A stretch of DNA of 64,000 nucleotides from Galbibacter kalidii. Lineage in GTDB: Bacteria > Bacteroidota > Bacteroidia > Flavobacteriales > Flavobacteriaceae. Location: positions 1-64,000 of the forward strand of contig NZ_JAPFGA010000017.1 in assembly GCF_026241135.1 (NCBI RefSeq), given 5' to 3'. The position numbers and the translations under genes were made by a program. The notes under the pieces are model-generated. The model worked only from the letters and a program-made list of their open reading frames with translations. It was not told where the DNA came from and ran no database searches. Positions 60,259-64,000 of this stretch are shown here, piece by piece (position 1 is the stretch's first letter; every line of letters begins with the position of its first letter).

Positions 60259-61311
60259 CTATTTTTCTATGATTTTGACTTCGAAGAGCTTGCTCCAGTT
60301 CTTTCCGGTTACAAAAAAGGTTTTCCGTCCCGGGTGATAGGCAATTCCGTTAAGGACATCAAGATCGTCGTGTTGTTTTACCTTTTCCTTTAATCCGCCG
60401 AAATTAATGGCCCCTATAATCGCCCCGGTTTTGGCATCGATGATCATAGCACTGTCTTTGAGATATACGTTGGCATAAATCAATCCGTCTACATATTCCA
60501 GTTCATTGGCTTTATTATATACTGAAGTATTGGTCACCGTTTCTATAAAATCTTCTTCCATCAGGGTTTCTGGGTTTAGGATCCAGATTTTATCACTTCC
60601 ATCACTTTTATAGATTTTTTCGTTATCATGGGTGAGTCCCCAACCCTCTTTGCTTTTGTTGTATTTAAACGATCCCGTTTTTTCAAAAGTGTTCAGGTCG
60701 TACACAAAACCGATGCCTTTTTGCCATGTAAGCATGTAAATTTTATCATCTATGATGGTAATACCTTCCCCAAAATACATATTGTCCAGATCAATTTTCT
60801 TTAAAACTTCTCCGGTTTTATAATCTACTTTACGTAATGATGACAATCCTTTCCTTCCGGGATTCCCAGTACTTTCATAAAGCGTATCATTATAAAACTC
60901 CAATCCCTGTGTATAGGCTTTTATATCGTGTGGAAACTCATTAATGATTTCGTAGGTATATACTTTAGGTGCTTTGTTAGCCAAAACGGTAATGTCTTCA
61001 CTGATATTAATGGTTTCCCCTTCAGAATAAACCGTAGCTTCCAGCTTTTGAATGCCTAATTTTTCTACATTAAGGGCATAAGAACCATTGTTAAGATCGA
61101 TCTTTCTTCCGTTTAGGGTATATAAAACGGAGTCGATCGTTTTGTCTTTTTTGTTTTTGAGTTCGATTTGGATGGTGTTTCCCTGGTGAATTTTATTAGA
61201 ATCCCCCTTTATTTTAAGGGAAAACAAATTTTTTGAAGATGAATTTGTAGCATTACATCCCCCTAGGGAAATCGCTAAAAAACTGATGATAAAAAACTTA
61301 TAGAAATACAT
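60259..61311 (-). CDS. Glutaminyl-peptide cyclotransferase-like lipoprotein
   Basis: A 350-residue protein. The lipobox ends in Cys19 (AISLGGC). After an immunoglobulin-like N-terminal part (about 30-115) comes the glutamine cyclotransferase beta-propeller: FPHDIKAYTQGLEFYNDTLYESTGNPGRKGLSSLRKVD, YFGEGITIIDDKIYMLTWQKGIGFVYDL, WGLTHDNEKIYKSDGSDKIWIL. It forms N-terminal pyroglutamate on proteins or peptides. It should lie in the periplasm anchored to a membrane. Confidence 0.88.
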   Translation of the reverse strand: MYFYKFFIISFLAISLGGCNATNSSSKNLFSLKIKGDSNKIHQGNTIQIELKNKKDKTIDSVLYTLNGRKIDLNNGSYALNVEKLGIQKLEATVYSEGETINISEDITVLANKAPKVYTYEIINEFPHDIKAYTQGLEFYNDTLYESTGNPGRKGLSSLRKVDYKTGEVLKKIDLDNMYFGEGITIIDDKIYMLTWQKGIGFVYDLNTFEKTGSFKYNKSKEGWGLTHDNEKIYKSDGSDKIWILNPETLMEEDFIETVTNTSVYNKANELEYVDGLIYANVYLKDSAMIIDAKTGAIIGAINFGGLKEKVKQHDDLDVLNGIAYHPGRKTFFVTGKNWSKLFEVKIIEK

Positions 61312-61389
61312 GCTTCTTTTTGAATTTTATGGCAAGGTATTTAATTAAATTAAGATTGTAAAATTATTGCTCATACTTTAAAAAGTTTG

Positions 61390-61397
61390 TAAATTTG
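61390..61397 (+). promoter_or_regulatory. Promoter of the SRP RNA gene (TTG, 20 bases, TAAATTTG)
   Basis: Exact TAnnTTTG with a TTG at 61367-61369, 20 bases upstream. The start would fall near 61403, where the SRP RNA helix begins. Confidence 0.75.
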
Positions 61398-61402
61398 CAC
61401 CC

Positions 61403-61499
61403 GGCAAGTCCTACACGACCAGCTCCTACAGAATCCCCCAGGGCGGGAACGCAGCAAGGGTATGTGGTTGTAGCGGTGCGATGTAGGTAGCTTGCCTTT
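61403..61499 (+). ncRNA. ffs: Small signal recognition particle RNA (4.5S-type)
   Basis: GGCAAG (61403-61408) pairs with CTTGCC (61491-61496). The apical loop holds the diagnostic AGGGCGGGAACGCAGCAAGG sequence with the Ffh-binding GGGAAC...GCAGCAAGG internal loops. A T-run follows. It guides nascent inner-membrane proteins with Ffh. The RNA is transcribed from the promoter at 61390-61397, between the glutaminyl cyclase and tilS. Confidence 0.95.
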
Positions 61500-61568
61500 T
61501 TTTATGCCTTTATTTTTGGATTCTACATACCTTCTTATTTCGTACTTCTAACTTCGTACTTCTTTATT

Positions 61569-61576
61569 TACCTTTG
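61569..61576 (+). promoter_or_regulatory. Bacteroidota -7 promoter element for tilS (TACCTTTG)
   Basis: Exact TAnnTTTG match, only four bases before the tilS ATG at 61581, so transcription should begin at or next to the start codon. Confidence 0.6.
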
Positions 61577-61580
61577 CAAG

Positions 61581-62900
61581 ATGCTCAACGCTTTTAAAGA
61601 ACATATCGAACAGCAATTTCCTTTCCTGAAGCCATCAAAATTGATGATTGCCGTGAGTGGAGGGATCGACAGTATGGTGCTTACACATCTGTGCCATCAA
61701 CTGGGGATGGATGTGGTTGTTCTGCATTGTGATTTTCAGCTTCGGGGTCAAGCGAGCGATGAAGACGAACAGTTTATCAAGCAAAAGGCAGGGGAGATGA
61801 AGATTCCTTTTTACAGTACGGTTTTTGATACGGAAAATTATGCTGAGACCCATAAACTGTCCACGCAACTGGCCGCACGGGAATTGCGCTATCGCTGGTT
61901 CAGGGAGCAGAAAGAAGCTTTGAACTATGATTATTTATTAACGGCCCATCATGCAGACGACAATCTGGAAACTTTTTTGATCAACCTTAGCCGTGGTACC
62001 GGACTTGACGGACTTACGGGAATTCCAGAGATCAATGATTATGTGGTGCGTCCGTTATTGCCTTTTTCGCGAGAGGGGATTCTTCAGTATGCATTAAACA
62101 ATAAAATTGAGTGGCGGGAAGACAGCAGCAATGCCGAAACCAAATACCTGCGGAATAAACTGCGTCATGAAGTCATTCCGAAGTTGAAAGAGATCAATCC
62201 CACCTTACTTCAAAATTTTGAAAGCACCATCAATCATCTTAAAGGTTCATCACAACTCATTGAAAGGCGTGTTGAGAAATTGCGGAACAAACTATTTGAA
62301 AAGGAAGGGGAGACCTTTAAAATTTCAGTAAAAAAAATACAAAAATTGAAGCCGAAACAGGCTTATCTCTACGAACTTTTTAAGCCCTATGGCTTTAGAA
62401 AGGATATAGAGGATATTGAAAACCTGTTGGAGGCTCAAAGCGGAAAACAATTATTTTCAGATACCCATCGCTTGCTTAAAGACCGGGAATTTATTCTGGT
62501 AGAACCTCTTGATGGCAAGCCTTTTAATGTAAGTTATTTTATTGAAGAAGGACAAAACCTTGTAAAAGAGCCATTCAAATTGTCGATAGGCTTTGTAGGG
62601 AAAATATCAGAGGCGGATAATAGTACAATTTACCTTGATAAAGAAACGTTAAAGTTTCCCTTAAAACTGAGGAAATGGGAAAATGGTGATTATTTTTATC
62701 CCTTTGGAATGAAGGGGAGAAAGAAAGTCAGTAAGTACTTTAAGGATCAAAAATTCTCTCTCATAGCCAAAGAAAAACAATGGTTGCTTTGTAATGGTGA
62801 TGATAAAATTATCTGGATCGTGGGCCATCGGACAGACGACCGCTTTAAAGTGACCGAAACGACGAAACAAATCTTAAAAATAGAATACTTTGATACGTAA
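61581..62900 (+). CDS. tilS: tRNA(Ile)-lysidine synthase
   Basis: A 439-residue PP-loop ATPase. The nucleotide motif is SGGIDSM (26-32), followed by LHCDFQLRGQASDEDEQF and AHHADDNLETFLINLSRGTG in the catalytic domain, and a C-terminal tRNA-binding part (KLRKWENGDYFYPFGMKGRKKVSKYF, the TilS_C motif). It modifies C34 of the CAU anticodon tRNA to lysidine so that it reads AUA. It is essential. The promoter just upstream suggests a leaderless transcript, and it overlaps the next gene by 11 bases. Confidence 0.95.
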   Translation: MLNAFKEHIEQQFPFLKPSKLMIAVSGGIDSMVLTHLCHQLGMDVVVLHCDFQLRGQASDEDEQFIKQKAGEMKIPFYSTVFDTENYAETHKLSTQLAARELRYRWFREQKEALNYDYLLTAHHADDNLETFLINLSRGTGLDGLTGIPEINDYVVRPLLPFSREGILQYALNNKIEWREDSSNAETKYLRNKLRHEVIPKLKEINPTLLQNFESTINHLKGSSQLIERRVEKLRNKLFEKEGETFKISVKKIQKLKPKQAYLYELFKPYGFRKDIEDIENLLEAQSGKQLFSDTHRLLKDREFILVEPLDGKPFNVSYFIEEGQNLVKEPFKLSIGFVGKISEADNSTIYLDKETLKFPLKLRKWENGDYFYPFGMKGRKKVSKYFKDQKFSLIAKEKQWLLCNGDDKIIWIVGHRTDDRFKVTETTKQILKIEYFDT

Positions 62901-64000
62901 TGTACTCGTAGCTTGCTTACTCTTTTTAACCGCTTTTGTCCATGCACAAGATCAGGTTACCTGGAGCACTTCCGTAGAAAAATTATCGGAAACGGAATAC
63001 AACCTTGTTATCAATGCGGAAATTATCGAACATTGGCATTTGTATGCACAGGAGCAATCGATCGAAGAAGGGGTCATGGCTCCTAATCCTACTGAATTTA
63101 CTTTTAAAAACCCTGGAGTAGATTATGAACTGATTGGTAGTGTGGAGGAAAGTGAGCCGATAACAGAATTTGATGAGGTTTTTGAAACTGATTTATCTTA
63201 TTTCAACAATGAAGCTGTTTTTACGCAAAAGATCAAAGTTTTAAATCCGGACATCAAATCGGTTATTGCTTCGGTGGAATATCAGGCGTGTGATGACGAG
63301 CGTTGTATATTTAATGCAGTAGAATTGGGCTTTTCCATAGATGGTGGTCCTGTTGTTTTTGAAGATAAAGAGGTGGGCGAAAAGAGTTTGGATTTAGCAG
63401 CAAGTTTGGAATTACCACTTCAAAGCGTAGATTATATCTCATCTTCCGGTTCAAAATCGGAAGAGGGAAGTGGACTTACGGGACTGTTTGTCCTTGGTTT
63501 TCTGGGCGGACTCATAGCCTTGTTAACGCCTTGTGTTTTCCCAATGATTCCGTTGACGGTTTCATTTTTCACCAAACAATCGGGTGATAAAAAGAAGGGA
63601 ATTACCAACGCCATACTGTACGGGGCGTTTATTGTCGGGATTTACCTTGTGTTGAGTATTCCGTTCCATTTTCTGGATTCCATCGCACCAGAGATATTCA
63701 ATAACATCTCTACCAATGTGTGGTTGAACATTCTTTTCTTTGTCATATTTGTCTTTTTTGCCTTTTCTTTTTTCGGATATTACGAATTGACCTTGCCATC
63801 CTCATGGGGAAATAAAATGGACAAAGCTTCCAGTACCGGAGGGTTTATCGGGATCTTTTTTATGGCATTGACACTGGCTATCGTTTCTTTTTCCTGTACC
63901 GGACCTATTTTGGGATCGCTTTTGGCAGGTTCCTTGACCAGTGATGGAGGTGCAACCCAGCTGACCGTAGGAATGGGCGGCTTTGGTTTGGCTTTGGCCT
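62890..64000 (+). CDS. dsbD: Thiol:disulfide interchange protein DsbD (partial, cut by window end)
   Basis: A TTG at 62890 begins IRNVLVACLLFLTAFVHAQ, a clear signal peptide; no ATG start is available, and the frame stays open to 64000. An N-terminal periplasmic domain follows, with paired cysteines in YQACDDERC; then the membrane domain with LTPCVFPMIPLTVSFF and SFSCTGPILGSLLAG, the two redox cysteines of DsbD. It carries electrons from cytoplasmic thioredoxin to the periplasm. The C-terminal thioredoxin domain is outside the window. It overlaps tilS by 11 bases. Confidence 0.85.
   Translation, partial: MIRNVLVACLLFLTAFVHAQDQVTWSTSVEKLSETEYNLVINAEIIEHWHLYAQEQSIEEGVMAPNPTEFTFKNPGVDYELIGSVEESEPITEFDEVFETDLSYFNNEAVFTQKIKVLNPDIKSVIASVEYQACDDERCIFNAVELGFSIDGGPVVFEDKEVGEKSLDLAASLELPLQSVDYISSSGSKSEEGSGLTGLFVLGFLGGLIALLTPCVFPMIPLTVSFFTKQSGDKKKGITNAILYGAFIVGIYLVLSIPFHFLDSIAPEIFNNISTNVWLNILFFVIFVFFAFSFFGYYELTLPSSWGNKMDKASSTGGFIGIFFMALTLAIVSFSCTGPILGSLLAGSLTSDGGATQLTVGMGGFGLALA

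Noticed and set aside
1..64000. tRNA and rRNA genes
   Set aside because: No cloverleaf with CCA-type end or rRNA core sequence was recognised; only the SRP RNA was clear. A covariance search would be decisive.

Overview
This 64 kb window is AT-rich chromosomal DNA from a member of the Flavobacteriaceae (phylum Bacteroidota). The evidence is the many TAnnTTTG promoter elements, the lack of Shine-Dalgarno sequences, and the lipoprotein and outer-membrane gene content. Families typical of this group are also present: DUF4834, YfhO, GIN-domain lipoprotein, and the MoxR/DUF58/DUF4350/DUF4129/SpoIIM block. I see no rRNA, tRNA, CRISPR array, intact transposase or prophage. One RNA gene, the small SRP RNA, is clear.

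Layout. 1-1 kb: tail of an OmpA-like gene, a thioredoxin-like protein and YbaB. 1-6.7 kb: a prolyl oligopeptidase, then three genes (PLP-dependent cysteine/cysteate synthase-like enzyme, short-chain reductase, serine-palmitoyltransferase-like acyltransferase) that fit the sulfonolipid (capnine) pathway. 6.8-7.4 kb: an antitoxin with a ParE/RelE-type toxin gene broken by a stop codon. 7.4-9.5 kb: an acetyltransferase-like protein and an outer-membrane protein. 9.9-15.4 kb: an operon for envelope glycan assembly (DUF4834, YfhO, GT4, flippase). 15.4-22.1 kb: a very basic secreted protein, uvrA, an ECF sigma factor with a 47-residue companion ORF, nth and bcp. 22.3-26.8 kb: a PadR/PspC/serine hydrolase/GIN-domain operon with a repeated hairpin leader, then a DUF4870 protein.

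27-31 kb: DUF4442, TPM, AIM24-family, PBP4-type carboxypeptidase, DUF805 and a small conserved protein. 31.4-40.3 kb: oxyR and the six-gene MoxR-type cluster, divergent from RDD and TRIC-family genes. 40.7-48.8 kb: the main accessory island, a type I restriction-modification locus in the order hsdR, DUF6161, VapBC45-like toxin-antitoxin, hsdS, hsdM. Between DUF6161 and the toxin-antitoxin pair is a scar made of an hsdS start fused to an hsdR end. 49-51 kb: a two-repeat protein carrying a dispersed palindromic element inside its reading frame, a 21-bp tandem array, and a Lys/Glu/Ala-rich secreted protein. 51-64 kb: peptidylprolyl isomerase, NUDIX hydrolase, acyltransferase, VOC and DUF1801 proteins, serine hydrolase, a second ECF sigma factor with a membrane partner, xerD, two small beta-barrel proteins, aroQ, a thioesterase, glutaminyl cyclase, SRP RNA, tilS and a dsbD cut by the window end.

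The most unusual signals are three. First, a dispersed hairpin element supplies the stop codon and a terminator-like hairpin to two unrelated genes and lies in frame inside a third. Second, the type I locus is mosaic. Third, several palindromic or MITE-like intergenic repeats are present. All functional statements rest on reading the sequence and on family knowledge; no database search was run.
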